Source: Chlorobaculum parvum NCIB 8327 (GTDB lineage Bacteria; Bacteroidota; Chlorobiia; Chlorobiales; Chlorobiaceae). From it: a DNA stretch of 64,000 nucleotides. Shown piece by piece: positions 9,738 to 19,395 of the stretch (position 1 is its first letter; every line of letters starts with the position of its first letter). The stretch lies in NCBI RefSeq assembly GCF_000020505.1, contig NC_011027.1:1596001-1660000 (forward strand), written 5' to 3'. The translations under genes were made by a program, and so were the position numbers. The notes under the pieces are model-generated. The model saw only the letters and a list, made by a program, of their open reading frames with translations. It searched no databases and was not told the origin of the DNA.

Positions 9738-10796
9738 TTATTGTACTAAATAGGGAGGAGTGAATGCGCCGTACGGAACACCGCTGCCATTGCCCGGAAT
9801 GAGACCTGGAATCGTAGTCGCATCAATAAAATGGCCAGTAATATAGCTGTGGGTTCCTTGAGAATGAGAGGAATCAATAACAAAGCCGGCAAAAGCGACA
9901 ATTGGTTGCCAGCTTCCAGGATCAACATTTTCAATAACAGGTATAACAATCGGTTCGCCGATAGGAAACTCATATTGTTTATTCTTGTACAGTATAGACA
10001 TGTCGCCGTCTGCGACCCAAATTTCCTGTCCAAGTTTCATCGGTATCGTTGTCCTGATGGGAGTATCATCCTTTTTGTCCCAAAAAATACCACCAATTGT
10101 TGTGACGTCACTTGATCCCCCACCGATCTCTTCTGTCAAAGAAGTCCATGTACCCATACCACCTTTCGGATAATATGTTTCAAGATTGACCATGAAAGGA
10201 TCCTCCGTTTTAGGAGTTTGCGTCTCGCTGTCCCAAAAATTGTTGAAGACATCCTTGCCGAGGGTAAAAGGAAACATGCCCACGCCGCCTGCAGGTGGGT
10301 ATATAGCGGCAATGGCACTGGCCGGAATATTACTTTCGTTGATACCAAGAAAAGGAGCGAAAAACAACTTTAAAGGCCCATTATTTTGGGTGCTGGTGAG
10401 AGCAACCGTAGCACGCACAGCGGGAACATCTCCGGTAACGGGAACACCTGATGTGCCATGGTGGCGAAAACCATCCGATGAGTTCCAGTATCCGGCTTCA
10501 ATCGTCGCTTGCTGAATCTGCTCGCCATTGACAATATTGTGTTGTGCAAGCACCAGTCCCTTTTGCTCTGCCGCGTCCCAATCGTAGGTTGAGAGCGACG
10601 AGTTAACAAGCGATCCCGCACCACCCAAAGCAGCAGCATCGGCTGCGCTTTGAAGCTGGACTTTGGTCAGGTTCATGCGGCCCAGGTCAAGAGCCAATGC
10701 GGCAAAGCCCAACAATACCACTAAAAAAATGGCAAACATAATGGTAACAGCACCACGCTGACCATTCGGCAGTTTATTTTGGCGTAAAAGTATCAT
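9738..10796 (-). CDS. tadG: TadG-like pilus assembly protein
   Basis: A 352-residue protein. The N-terminal segment GAVTIMFAIFLVVLLGFAA followed by LDLGRMNLTKVQLQSAADAA is the TadE/TadG prepilin-like helix and its conserved follow-on (Tad domain). The rest is a secreted domain rich in Gly, Pro, Thr and Asn with no von Willebrand factor motif that I could see. TadG-type proteins are anchored pseudopilins of the envelope-spanning apparatus. It lies 18 bases after tadE and six before cpaE. Confidence 0.8.
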   Translation of the reverse strand: MILLRQNKLPNGQRGAVTIMFAIFLVVLLGFAALALDLGRMNLTKVQLQSAADAAALGGAGSLVNSSLSTYDWDAAEQKGLVLAQHNIVNGEQIQQATIEAGYWNSSDGFRHHGTSGVPVTGDVPAVRATVALTSTQNNGPLKLFFAPFLGINESNIPASAIAAIYPPAGGVGMFPFTLGKDVFNNFWDSETQTPKTEDPFMVNLETYYPKGGMGTWTSLTEEIGGGSSDVTTIGGIFWDKKDDTPIRTTIPMKLGQEIWVADGDMSILYKNKQYEFPIGEPIVIPVIENVDPGSWQPIVAFAGFVIDSSHSQGTHSYITGHFIDATTIPGLIPGNGSGVPYGAFTPPYLVQ

Positions 10797-10814
10797 AGTG
10801 ATGGATATAAGGTG

Positions 10815-11297
10815 TCATGGTGATGCATATGATTGCAAAGCCTCAATCCTCATGCTTGATGTAGCCGAAATATCCTGGCCCCCTGTCAAAAAGAAAATGC
10901 CAGTATAATTGAGATGCGCAGTTACAGTAAGAATATCACCTGTAATGCTCGGGTTGTCCACGGTAGGGGTCTTACTCCCAAAAGAGATAAGCTTATTAGC
11001 TAAAACAGCCAAGGTGGCATTGCGTGCTTTGGTTTGTACGCTCGTCACATCAAGATCACCATCGCTGTCATAATTGCCTGCATCGTATACGGCTCCAGCA
11101 CGAGCGCCCTCTCGTGTAGCCATAGTAAGCACGGTTTTGTCATAAATGCCCAGAGAAAAAGTAACCATTCCAAAAAGGAGAACCAGAAAGACGGGCAGAA
11201 CGAACGCAAATTCAATTAACGCATTCCCCTTTTGCGATTGGACGCCAGCATTCACTGGCGTCCTGAATTTGGCAACATCTGCGTGAATGGCTTTCAT
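10815..11297 (-). CDS. tadE: TadE-like pseudopilin
   Basis: A 160-residue protein with KGNALIEFAFVLPVFLVLLF, the TadE prepilin-like cleavage and helix motif (G followed by five residues including a conserved E). TATREGARAG follows, which is typical of TadE. It is expected to be processed by the prepilin peptidase and to act as a minor pseudopilin. It overlaps the end of the secretin gene by four bases (11294-11297), which supports translational coupling. Confidence 0.88.
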   Translation of the reverse strand: MKAIHADVAKFRTPVNAGVQSQKGNALIEFAFVLPVFLVLLFGMVTFSLGIYDKTVLTMATREGARAGAVYDAGNYDSDGDLDVTSVQTKARNATLAVLANKLISFGSKTPTVDNPSITGDILTVTAHLNYTGIFFLTGGQDISATSSMRIEALQSYASP

Positions 11298-12712
11298 TGT
11301 CCACTCCTTGAACCTTGCAGCTTTCCGTCAAAGAAAAGCTCTTTTTGAGTAGGCGGAATAAACCTGTCAGTCGGAAGCTCTGGTGGAGTATCGCTGGCTT
11401 CAACCAGAGTAGGACGAACAACAACCAGAAGTTCGGTATTTTCAGATTCGATCTTGGTGTGCCGGAATAGAGCGCCAAGAAGAGGAATGTCTCCCAGCAA
11501 AGGCACGGCTTTTAAGGTTTCTGTGATTTTGTCTTTCAAAAGACCACCAATAACAAGGTTTTGCCCTTCATTCATCTGAACGGTGGTAGATGCATAGCTG
11601 GTTTTAAAGGCCAGCAATGTGCCAGTTCCATCAGCCGCAGACGTTGGCGGCTCAGAAACCTCCGGTGCAACCTTGAGCGAAATACGACCAGCATCCAAAA
11701 CGGTGGGCGTAAATCGCAAACCAACACCATACGTACGTTCTTGGTAGTCAACTGCCCCGTTAGCGGTTATAGTAGGAACATAGATTTTACCGCCGACAAG
11801 AAAATAGCCCTCCTGACCACTCATAGCTACAATAGTAGGCTCGGCCAAAATTTTAATCCAACCATTATCACACTCGTTTTCCGCTTTGATCCGCTGTGAA
11901 TGAGAAGTGTTGTCCTTTAGCAGAAGATTGATAGTCTCATTGCTGACAAATCCAGTCATAAGCCCCCCCGAAACATTACCTATACGGCCCGCCCATTCGA
12001 AGCCTAAGGCCTGCATGAAAGTTTTGGAAACTTCTGCAATGTGTACTTCAAGGCGAACTTGCTGTGCGTCACGAACTTTGAGAAGATTGACCACACCAGA
12101 CATTCCAGATCCCTCAGCACCAGTTGGCCCACCAGCAACAAGGCTAGCACTTTTAACAATACCGGATAAGCTTGCAGTTCCCGCATAGCTATCGGCGGGC
12201 TTGGTATTGGTTAGGGTCTTTTCAGGGTTATCCGCCGGCACATCTCCCCCTAAATACCCTTTTACCAAACGATAGGCGGTTTCAGCAGCCAGGGAATTCG
12301 ACACCGTGCCTGCCAGTACCAATGCAGGCCCTGAAGAATAGATATGAATGTCAGTCTCATTCGGCAAAACGGTTCTGATCAGATCCTTTATAGGTTCTAC
12401 ATTCCTGCTAACCTGCAGCGGCGTAGACGCAGAATTACCGTTTTGATCCCAGACAATAAGATTAGTGGCCCCCGTTTTTTTGCCCAACAAATAAAGCTCT
12501 GTAGGGTTAAGAATGATATAGTCGGCAATCTCAGGATTCCCCACAGCAACGCGCTTGATGGGGCTACCCATCCGGTATACCCTGGATTCACCTTCAGACA
12601 CACGATAGGTTGATGGAGCGGCGATCACAGCCATGGGAAAGGCTCCAACAAGCACCGCAAGAGCAGCCGTCTTGCAGGCGAAACGCTTTAAACATGTTAA
12701 TTTCATTTGCAT
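11294..12712 (-). CDS. cpaC: Tad outer-membrane secretin CpaC/RcpA
   Basis: A 472-residue protein with an N-terminal signal peptide (about 1-32, ending in AIAA). A short pilus-specific N domain follows (VGNPEIADYIILNPTELYLLGKK), then BON-like and secretin domains. The conserved ILAEPTIVAMSGQEGYFLVG stretch and the C-terminal PLLGDIPLLGALFR motif are secretin signatures. The protein forms the outer-membrane pore for the Flp pilus. It lies 12 bases after cpaB and overlaps tadE by four. No tadD or other pilotin-like lipoprotein gene is present in this operon. Confidence 0.93.
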   Translation of the reverse strand: MQMKLTCLKRFACKTAALAVLVGAFPMAVIAAPSTYRVSEGESRVYRMGSPIKRVAVGNPEIADYIILNPTELYLLGKKTGATNLIVWDQNGNSASTPLQVSRNVEPIKDLIRTVLPNETDIHIYSSGPALVLAGTVSNSLAAETAYRLVKGYLGGDVPADNPEKTLTNTKPADSYAGTASLSGIVKSASLVAGGPTGAEGSGMSGVVNLLKVRDAQQVRLEVHIAEVSKTFMQALGFEWAGRIGNVSGGLMTGFVSNETINLLLKDNTSHSQRIKAENECDNGWIKILAEPTIVAMSGQEGYFLVGGKIYVPTITANGAVDYQERTYGVGLRFTPTVLDAGRISLKVAPEVSEPPTSAADGTGTLLAFKTSYASTTVQMNEGQNLVIGGLLKDKITETLKAVPLLGDIPLLGALFRHTKIESENTELLVVVRPTLVEASDTPPELPTDRFIPPTQKELFFDGKLQGSRSGQ

Positions 12713-12724
12713 GTCGGCTATGGG

Positions 12725-13516
12725 CTATGGGGTGGCAACAGACTCGCGGCTCGTGCCACGAATTTCTTCAGGTCCACGGTTTTGACGTGGAGACACAACC
12801 TGCACATCAGGCGAAGAGGTGATGTCACCAGTGGCCTGCGGGTGCACAATATCGGGAAGGCGCACGCCTTCAGAGTTTACTTCAGCGGTATCAAGTTCAT
12901 TACGCAAAACCAAAGAAAGATTTCCAATGTTGCGAGCGAGATCAAGCTTTTCGGCTTCTCGCGGAGAAAGCTCAACGGTTACAGCATTAACCAATTTTGG
13001 TTTATCAGGGTCTCCAGTAGTCACCTGATCAACCGCCAACACCTTAACACGCGACAACACCGTTCGCGAAAAAGACCTGCGATTATCATCTTTACCATTT
13101 ACCAGAATATCCACGTAGCTACCAGGCAAAGCAAACCCGGCAACAGCAATAACCTCATTTACCTTGACCGTAATGGCGCGTTTTCCCTCAGGAAGCGTTG
13201 AGGCCAAGCCCCCTTTTGCTCCCTTGAGAGCCAACTTATCTGGCAAAACAGGCTCACCAGCAATCATAGAGACACGCGCAACCCGACCGACAACATCAGC
13301 AGTCCGAGCAAACGCATTCAATGGAACAGCCGAGCTTGGCCACTGAACAGCTTTAATCTGGTCAGGCGCAATAACCTTACCAGCGTCAATCGGCATAGCG
13401 ACAATAACAACCTTAGCCTCTGAACCATCAGTCTGAACAGTACTCATGCGAGCAGCTATGTAAGCGGCCATCGCACCCAGAACGAGTGCGATGGCAATGA
13501 TAACTGGTTTTTTCAC
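12725..13516 (-). CDS. cpaB: Tad pilus assembly protein CpaB/RcpC
   Basis: A 263-residue protein with one N-terminal span (about 4-24), then an SAF domain (VIVAMPIDAGKVIAPDQIK) and the RcpC/CpaB domain, followed by a disordered tail. RcpC/CpaB is a periplasmic partner of the secretin. It begins 51 bases after the main flp pilin gene and is followed directly by cpaC, the usual order for tad loci. Confidence 0.9.
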   Translation of the reverse strand: MKKPVIIAIALVLGAMAAYIAARMSTVQTDGSEAKVVIVAMPIDAGKVIAPDQIKAVQWPSSAVPLNAFARTADVVGRVARVSMIAGEPVLPDKLALKGAKGGLASTLPEGKRAITVKVNEVIAVAGFALPGSYVDILVNGKDDNRRSFSRTVLSRVKVLAVDQVTTGDPDKPKLVNAVTVELSPREAEKLDLARNIGNLSLVLRNELDTAEVNSEGVRLPDIVHPQATGDITSSPDVQVVSPRQNRGPEEIRGTSRESVATP

Positions 13517-13567
13517 AGCTATGACTTTAAATTTGCAAAGCTTTAACCATAAAAAGCTCTCGCTTAT

Positions 13568-13771
13568 TTAGTTAAGAGCAGTACCAACCCTATTGAAAAC
13601 GGAATTGAGATTGGTACCAACAGTGGTAATCGTCGCAATAGCAATGACAGCAATCAAAGCAGCAATCAAGGCGTACTCAATCATAGTAACACCTTTTTGC
13701 GACTTCACACCGAAATACTTGCTGAGCAAAGCTTCAACAAACAATTTGATGGCATAGAAATTAGTTGACAT
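13568..13771 (-). CDS. flp: Main Flp pilin
   Basis: A 67-residue prepilin. A basic leader ends in KSQKG and is followed by VTMIEYALIAALIAVIAIA, the canonical Flp cleavage site and helix, then a short hydrophilic tail ending in RVGTALN. A GGGAGA ribosome binding site lies about eight bases before the ATG. As first gene of the operon it is probably the major pilin. Mature length would be about 43 residues, normal for Flp. Confidence 0.93.
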   Translation of the reverse strand: MSTNFYAIKLFVEALLSKYFGVKSQKGVTMIEYALIAALIAVIAIATITTVGTNLNSVFNRVGTALN

Positions 13772-15248
13772 GATTTTGTCTCCCGATGATGTTAGTTAAA
13801 AGGATACAACAAAAGTTAATTAAAACAGACCAATACCTCAATGAAAAAGTTTAACCTAATGACAGCCTATTTTTCAATAATTCTCAAGTCACGGTAAACC
13901 AATTAAAATCATTACATCACGCACGTTTAATCATTTAGCACTCTATAACTCTTAACAAATTTAACAAGTATACAGGGAACATCAAAACGCACTTAATGAG
14001 AAGAACGCACGGAATTCATAAAAAAAATATACACGTCTCATCAGGAATAAATATAATACATATACAATCAATTTCAAAGAGCTATTTTTTACGAGCAAAA
14101 CTTTTGCGGGCACTGACAATCGGGCTGATGATCTACCCAAAACCGGAGTTGACCCGCTCGTCCACTTGCCTTGCGCCATTCCATGCAACGCCGTCTGTTT
14201 AGAATTAAAGCGCCATTACTTCTTTTGAAATAAATACTCAAGGTATCCATGACTGAAAGGAAAATGCACCCTTTAAACAAAACAGAGAGATCACCCGACT
14301 GAACAAGAATAAACGAAAGGGGACAAACGCATCTCTCTCCCTTTTCCGCCTTTATAGATATTAAGTGATCTTGCCAGCGGAAAAAACTGCTTTAAGTTCC
14401 CCATAAATTCTTGACTGGAAAAAATCCGGAAGGAAATTACGATTGGGAGCAAACCTGACAAAATCAAGCTCATCAAAATAAGACCGCCTCTCCACAAAAA
14501 CCTCCTCGATACACATGCCATCAAAAAACAACTCCCACAATACTCTCTCCAACTGAACTCCGCTTTCAGGCAAAGAATAAACCTGTCCCCCTCCCCTTTT
14601 TCCAGAAAAGCCGTTAAAGAAAAGACTCTCTCAGCCTCCGCGACACGATCAACCACGATAGGGCATGATAGGAGACGTTTTGTATAAGTACTTATAAAAC
14701 AGGCAACTACAATACAGCCATGCGGAGTAGGCTAAAACCAGGTGAACGTTAATCTCCCAAGGCCTTGAGAGCCTTTACTGGCTTATAACATCTAACGAGC
14801 AAACGCATTGATAATTACACAATGGAACCGTATGCGTGCGTTTCCTTGAACAGCAGCGCGATTGATCAGAATTTATGAGTGACAAACATGGCCACAGGGC
14901 TGTTCAGCTTCTTTTTTCAGCAAACATAGCCCATTCCACAAAGCACTCTCAATTGCGAGTCAAAGCACCGGGTGGTGAGCCACTTGCCTGTCATGAACAA
15001 GCGCTCTGCTCTTCGCCTAATGCCCCTCACTAACTGTATTCTATGACTTATACAAATAGAAAAATGATGTAAAGCTACAGAATTCTCTTGCAAGCTTTTG
15101 CGCTTATTACTATATTTCAACAGTACAAAAAATCATTTGATACACATTTCGAATAAATAAACGGCCGTACTTACGAAACACAGCACATATACAAAATCTA
15201 CTGAGAATAGGAAATTGATATCGAAACACGACCAATAAGGAGAAAATC
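13772..15248. other. AT-rich, gene-poor stretch
   Basis: Nearly 1.5 kb between the Tad operon and the small membrane-protein gene. It should carry the tad promoter near 13.8 kb and the promoter of the small gene near 15.2 kb, but I cannot fix either. Apart from the frame-broken ORF at 14361-14656, the frames here are short, overlap each other and lack ribosome binding sites. Confidence 0.5.
14361..14656 (-). pseudogene. Frame-broken ORF of unknown family
   Basis: Two overlapping frames join into one protein-like sequence of about 98 codons if a single base is added near 14573, where FIL runs into PESGVQLERVLWELFF. The joined product has an acidic, amphipathic character (IEEVFVERRSYFDELDF) and ends cleanly at a stop at 14361. 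The start would be GTG at 14656, without a clear ribosome binding site. I do not recognise the family. The span of 296 bases is one short of a multiple of three, as a one-base deletion would give. Confidence 0.35.
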
Positions 15249-15407
15249 ATGGGATACTTATTAAATATGGGAGAGTTGATCACGTCGCTCATCAATACAG
15301 TAACAGACTTGTCCCCAACAACGCAGGCCATTGGAGTTTCAGTTATGGGGGTTATCGGCGTATGGCTGACAGTAAAAAATCTCGAAAGAAAATCTGGAGC
15401 GTATTGA
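15249..15407 (+). CDS. Small single-span membrane protein (52 aa)
   Basis: A 52-codon gene with a strong AAGGAG ribosome binding site at 15237-15242, six bases before the ATG, and a strong hairpin terminator about 70 bases after the stop. The product has a short polar N-terminus, one hydrophobic span at about residues 27-43 (IGVSVMGVIGVWLTV) and a basic tail KNLERKSGAY, which suggests the tail stays in the cytoplasm. I do not recognise the family. Its size and shape would fit a small membrane regulator, a toxin or an accessory subunit, but the sequence does not choose among them. It stands alone, flanked by the gene-poor stretch and the corrin operon's end. Confidence 0.65.
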   Translation: MGYLLNMGELITSLINTVTDLSPTTQAIGVSVMGVIGVWLTVKNLERKSGAY

Positions 15408-15479
15408 TTCTCTGGAGAACGGCGTATTCCGTTTAAACTTCTGAGAAAAAGCTTTTTTCTTTAGAAGCCATAAATACTC

Positions 15480-15526
15480 AAAGAAAAGCCCTGCATGTTC
15501 GTATTGTAACATGCAGGCTTTTCTTT
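15480..15526. terminator. Strong bidirectional hairpin terminator
   Basis: Arms of 19-20 bases (AAAGAAAAGCC.TGCATGTT and its complement, with one bulged C) enclose eight bases. The outer ends are A-rich on one side and T-rich on the other, so it can work on both strands. It ends the small membrane-protein transcript on the plus strand and the 13-kb corrin operon on the minus strand. Confidence 0.88.
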
Positions 15527-15582
15527 GTAACTCTTAAGCTCTTACTAAACAGGAACATTGAAAGAGAAGGGGTAATCGCTGT

Positions 15583-17436
15583 TCAGTCTGAAATCACCGA
15601 CCTTCCCTCCATATCGAACAGCACGAAGCTCAGCGGCGTATCGGAGAGCCATTGGCGGCAAGCGCGATGACAGGCGCTGGCGATGGCCAGATAAAGCGGT
15701 TCGTCGCTGGTGAAGGAGATGAGATCGGTCACGTTTCGGACGAGATGAAGATCAGCGAGCTGGTTGGCGAGCTCATCGCTGTAGCCGAGGTCTACGGCAA
15801 GAGTGGCGAGCCATCGGGGATCGAGCGGGACGACGCGGCTGGAGAGGTCGGCCTGGCCCTGGGCGAGCTTGGTGGCCTTGGCGAGCATGACGCCGACGAT
15901 GACGCGCTTGAAGCCACCGTGCTGGCCCGCGAGTTCGAGCGAGCGACCGATGAAGTTACCGTAGTGGATGCTGGCCAGCTCCGGCAGGTCGGGGTAGAGC
16001 GCGCGGAGGTGACGCTCGCTGCGAAGGCCGGAGGTGAGGGCGAGGGTCGTGCAGCCGTTGGCGGCGGCGACGGCGATGGACTGGCGGATGCTGGCGAGCC
16101 ACGCCTCAATCGAGTAGGGCACGACCTCCCCGCTGGTGCCGAGAATCGAAATGCCGCCGGTGATGCCGAGCCGGGCATTCATGGTTTTGCGGGCGACCGC
16201 TTCGCCTCCCGGCGCTGAAATCGTGACGTCAACGGCGTAGCGCAACCCACGCTGCCGCAGCTCAGCGGCGACGCACTCGCGGATCATCCGGCGCGGCACG
16301 GGGTTGATCGCCGGTTCGCCGGGCGGAATCTCCAGCCCTGGCAGCGTCACCCTGCCAACCCCCTCACCTTGCAGAAATCGCACCTCGCCCGGCTCGCCGT
16401 CCGGCACAAGCGAGACTTCGCTGACGATCAACAACCCGTGCGTCACGTCGGGATCGTCGCCCGCAAACTTTCGCACACCGCACCGCACCCTCCCATTTCC
16501 CGCCCGGTACGAGATGATTCCGAAGCTGGCGACTTTGCCGGACGGCAGCGTGAGCGTAACCGAGTCGGGGGCAGCGCCGTCAAGCAGCGCGATCATAGCG
16601 GCTTTTGTGGCGGCGGCGGCGCAGGCTCCGGTGGTGTAGCCCGTCCGGAGCGGCTTGAGGGCAGCGTGCTCCGTCAGGCATTTTTGAAGCTCATCGACGG
16701 AGAAGACGACGGTATCGAACGCCGGAGCGGGCGGACGGCGGATGACGATAACAGGAATCCCGCACCGCTCGGCGACCCGAAGTTTCGATGAGAAAAAGCC
16801 TGATTCGCCGCTTTCCTTGGTGAGCAGGCAATCGACACTATGCTCCCGAACGAGCGCTTCGAGCGCCTCATCCGAACCGTCGGGGTTCATCGGCAGCAGC
16901 TTCGCTTCGGGAAAACCTTCGCGCTGCACCAGCTCCATCGAAGCCGGTGACGGCAGAATGCGCAATAGCATCTCGTGCCGCTCCCACCACGGACGCAACG
17001 GGTCGACAGACTGCACGCCGGTCAGAGCGAGCAGTTTAGCGGGATCGAGCCGCTTCAGCAGGCCGAGGGCTTCCGGAAAATCGGCGACGGAATGCAGTCC
17101 GTCAAAATCAGGAAAAGTCACTGACGCTCTGTCGAAGCGGATCAGGCGGACGGCGAGACGCTCACAAACCTCGAACACCGAGCGGTGAAGTCGGGCGGCG
17201 AAGGGATGGGCGGCGTCGATGACAAGCCGCACGTCGCGCGATGAGACGAGCTCGGACAGCGACGCCTCGTCGAGCGAGCCGTGGCGGAACTCGCCGTGCG
17301 TGGTCGTGAACGTCTCGACGCGGGTTTTGGTCGAGTAGATGAAGGGCATCGCAAGCCGGTCGAGCAACGCCGCTGCCTTCCGTCCCTCGGTGGTACCGCC
17401 GAAGAGCAGAATCACGCCGCCCACCTCATGCGCCAT
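15583..17436 (-). CDS. CbiJ-CbiD fusion (precorrin-6A reductase / C1-methyltransferase)
   Basis: A 617-residue two-domain protein. Residues 1 to about 250 are CbiJ, with an N-terminal [17 protein letters not shown] nucleotide-binding motif and a VIDAAHPFA stretch; it reduces the C18-C19 bond of cobalt-precorrin-6A with a nicotinamide cofactor. Residues from about 262 are CbiD, opening with [16 protein letters not shown], the family signature; CbiD methylates C1 of cobalt-precorrin-5B using S-adenosylmethionine. The two steps are consecutive, so the fusion may channel the intermediate. It overlaps cbiG-F by 11 bases and is the last gene of the operon. Confidence 0.93.
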   Translation of the reverse strand: MAHEVGGVILLFGGTTEGRKAAALLDRLAMPFIYSTKTRVETFTTTHGEFRHGSLDEASLSELVSSRDVRLVIDAAHPFAARLHRSVFEVCERLAVRLIRFDRASVTFPDFDGLHSVADFPEALGLLKRLDPAKLLALTGVQSVDPLRPWWERHEMLLRILPSPASMELVQREGFPEAKLLPMNPDGSDEALEALVREHSVDCLLTKESGESGFFSSKLRVAERCGIPVIVIRRPPAPAFDTVVFSVDELQKCLTEHAALKPLRTGYTTGACAAAATKAAMIALLDGAAPDSVTLTLPSGKVASFGIISYRAGNGRVRCGVRKFAGDDPDVTHGLLIVSEVSLVPDGEPGEVRFLQGEGVGRVTLPGLEIPPGEPAINPVPRRMIRECVAAELRQRGLRYAVDVTISAPGGEAVARKTMNARLGITGGISILGTSGEVVPYSIEAWLASIRQSIAVAAANGCTTLALTSGLRSERHLRALYPDLPELASIHYGNFIGRSLELAGQHGGFKRVIVGVMLAKATKLAQGQADLSSRVVPLDPRWLATLAVDLGYSDELANQLADLHLVRNVTDLISFTSDEPLYLAIASACHRACRQWLSDTPLSFVLFDMEGRSVISD

Positions 17437-19300
17437 GACCTTCGCGGAAGCCGTGCGTGAACGACGGATCGTAGAGCTTCGAGCGCCCGCCGCGCGCGCC
17501 GATCACCTCGCCGACCACGAGCAGCACCGTGCGGGTTTTGCCGCTCTGCCGGACGAGCGCCGACAGCCCGTCGAGCCGCCCGCGCCACACCTGCTGGTCG
17601 TCCCAGGTGAGCCGGTAGCAGACCGCCACGGGAGTGTCGGGCGGGTAGTGTTCGAGCAATTCGAACTGCACCTCGTCGCTCCACTCGGCGCTGAGGTAGA
17701 TGCACATGGTTGCACGCGCGCGCGCCAGCTCCGAGAGCCGCTCCTTGTCCGGCACCGGCGTCCGGCCACTGCCGCGAGTCAGGATGATAGTCTGCACCTT
17801 CTCCGGCACGGTGAACTGCGACTGCAACACCGCTGCTGCCGCCTGGAACGACGACACGCCCGGCACGATTTCGTACTCCATGCCCCCGGCGTCGAAAAAG
17901 GCCATCTGCTCCATAATCGCCCCGTAGATCGAGGGATCGCCGGTGTGCAGCCGCACGACGAACTTGCCCTGACGGTAGAATTGCTCCATCAACGCAAACT
18001 GCTCTTCGAGCGAGAGCGAAGCCGAACTCCGCACCAGCGCGCCCGGCCTGGCGTAGTGGGTCAGCTTCTCCGGCACGAGGCTGCCCGCATAGAGGATCAG
18101 GTCGGCCTGTTCGAGGTAGCGCCTGCCCTTGACCGTCACCAGCTCCGGATCGCCCGGCCCCGCCCCGACAATGGCGATGCGCCCGCGCCGCTCGGCTCCG
18201 CGCAAAAGGCTGACGGCGAAGGTGTAGTGACGCGGCTGACCTTCGGGAATGCCAGCCAGCGCGACCTTCTGCTTCTCCACCAGCCACCAGTTCTCGCCGG
18301 AGAGCAGCGCCGCCGAAGCCTCGGAGACGCTGTGCACGCCGGTTTTGCGGAAGACGACATCCGACGGATTCGGCACCAGCCCGACGCTTTCGAGCTGCTC
18401 TGGAGCGAAGCCCGTCAGCGTCGTGCCACACGCTTCGGCAAAGGCGATGAACGCCTGCTCATCCATCTTGAAATCGACCGACCCCACGCTGCGGATCGAG
18501 CGCGGCGAAAGCCGGACAGCGGCAAGCTCCGCCATGATTGAGCGGACGAAGCGTTCTGAATCGATGCCCCTTTCCGACCCGACCCCAACGCAGAGTACCT
18601 TCGGGCGATAGAAAATCGTCTGCACCGGTACTTCGATGAGACGCGGCGTGACGGCGATCAGAAGACGGCAGGCGCTGAAATCGACATCCTCGAAGCGATA
18701 CGCAATCGTCACGAACGGCGGCGCGGTGCGTTCGAGCTGGTCGGTGAGTGAGTCGCGAACGTCAAGCAGCAGCGTCGTCGGCTCGTGATTCACGAACACC
18801 GCCATCACCGTGGTCATCGACTCTCCCGCGACCGGCGAAGCAAACTCCACGCTCCACCCCTCTTCGCGCCCCAGAATATCGAGCGGCCACAACCCCTGCA
18901 CATCGCTCGACGTGCTCAGCACCGCCTGCGCCCCGAGCAGACGCGCGAGCCGCCCCGCCAGCGCGTTCGCCCCGCCCGTATGGCCCGACAGCACGCTCTG
19001 CACGAACCGCCCCGATTCGTCGCAGTTGATGACCGCCGGATCGGTGTGCTTGCTCTGCAACACCGGCGCAATCGAACGCACACAGATGCCGAGCGAGCCT
19101 ATAAAGATAAAGGCGTCGAAGCTGCCGAACGATTGCCGGACAAAGGCGGGCACGCTCTCGATGGTTTCGACACCTTCGAAGGCGCGGGACGAGAACAGCC
19201 CGCACCCGGCAAACCCATCGGCCACGAGCAGGCTTTTCAGGGAGTGGCCGAGAGCAATTCCGGTTTCGGTGATGGCGATAATGGCGATTCGTTCGTGCAT
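17426..19300 (-). CDS. CbiG-CbiF fusion (cobalt-precorrin-5A hydrolase / C11-methyltransferase)
   Basis: A 624-residue fusion. Residues 1 to about 365 are CbiG; the central motif [11 protein letters not shown] at 105-115 and the C-terminal CbiG domain ([11 protein letters not shown]) are present. From residue 378 a tetrapyrrole methylase domain follows ([15 protein letters not shown], then [11 protein letters not shown] at 451-461, the CbiF/CobM form of the motif). CbiF methylates C11 of cobalt-precorrin-4 and CbiG then opens the ring A delta-lactone to release acetaldehyde, so the domains act one after the other. It begins 95 bases after cbiE-T, the only sizeable gap after cbiM, and that gap holds a palindrome. 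Confidence 0.94.
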   Translation of the reverse strand: MHERIAIIAITETGIALGHSLKSLLVADGFAGCGLFSSRAFEGVETIESVPAFVRQSFGSFDAFIFIGSLGICVRSIAPVLQSKHTDPAVINCDESGRFVQSVLSGHTGGANALAGRLARLLGAQAVLSTSSDVQGLWPLDILGREEGWSVEFASPVAGESMTTVMAVFVNHEPTTLLLDVRDSLTDQLERTAPPFVTIAYRFEDVDFSACRLLIAVTPRLIEVPVQTIFYRPKVLCVGVGSERGIDSERFVRSIMAELAAVRLSPRSIRSVGSVDFKMDEQAFIAFAEACGTTLTGFAPEQLESVGLVPNPSDVVFRKTGVHSVSEASAALLSGENWWLVEKQKVALAGIPEGQPRHYTFAVSLLRGAERRGRIAIVGAGPGDPELVTVKGRRYLEQADLILYAGSLVPEKLTHYARPGALVRSSASLSLEEQFALMEQFYRQGKFVVRLHTGDPSIYGAIMEQMAFFDAGGMEYEIVPGVSSFQAAAAVLQSQFTVPEKVQTIILTRGSGRTPVPDKERLSELARARATMCIYLSAEWSDEVQFELLEHYPPDTPVAVCYRLTWDDQQVWRGRLDGLSALVRQSGKTRTVLLVVGEVIGARGGRSKLYDPSFTHGFREGHGA

Positions 19301-19344
19301 GGGTTTTGTGAAACAACTGGTTGAAAATTTTCCCGCAACGCTTT

Positions 19345-19375
19345 GATCAGACAGATCAGTCCTATCCGTCTGATC
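19345..19375. repeat. GATCAGAC palindromic element, copy 1
   Basis: Twelve-base arms GATCAGACAGAT and ATCCGTCTGATC, with one G-T-type mismatch, enclose seven bases. It lies in the 95-base gap between cbiE-T and cbiG-F. A related palindrome occurs at 23727-23748. No T-run follows, so it could adjust mRNA stability rather than stop transcription. Confidence 0.65.
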
Positions 19376-19395
19376 TTACGGATCGGGTCGAGCGC

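Noticed and set aside
17412-18431. Minus-strand second frame of 339 codons within the CbiG-CbiF gene
   Set aside because: The product is Ala/Arg/Gly-rich with no fold-like pattern, while the overlapping CbiG-F frame has every motif.
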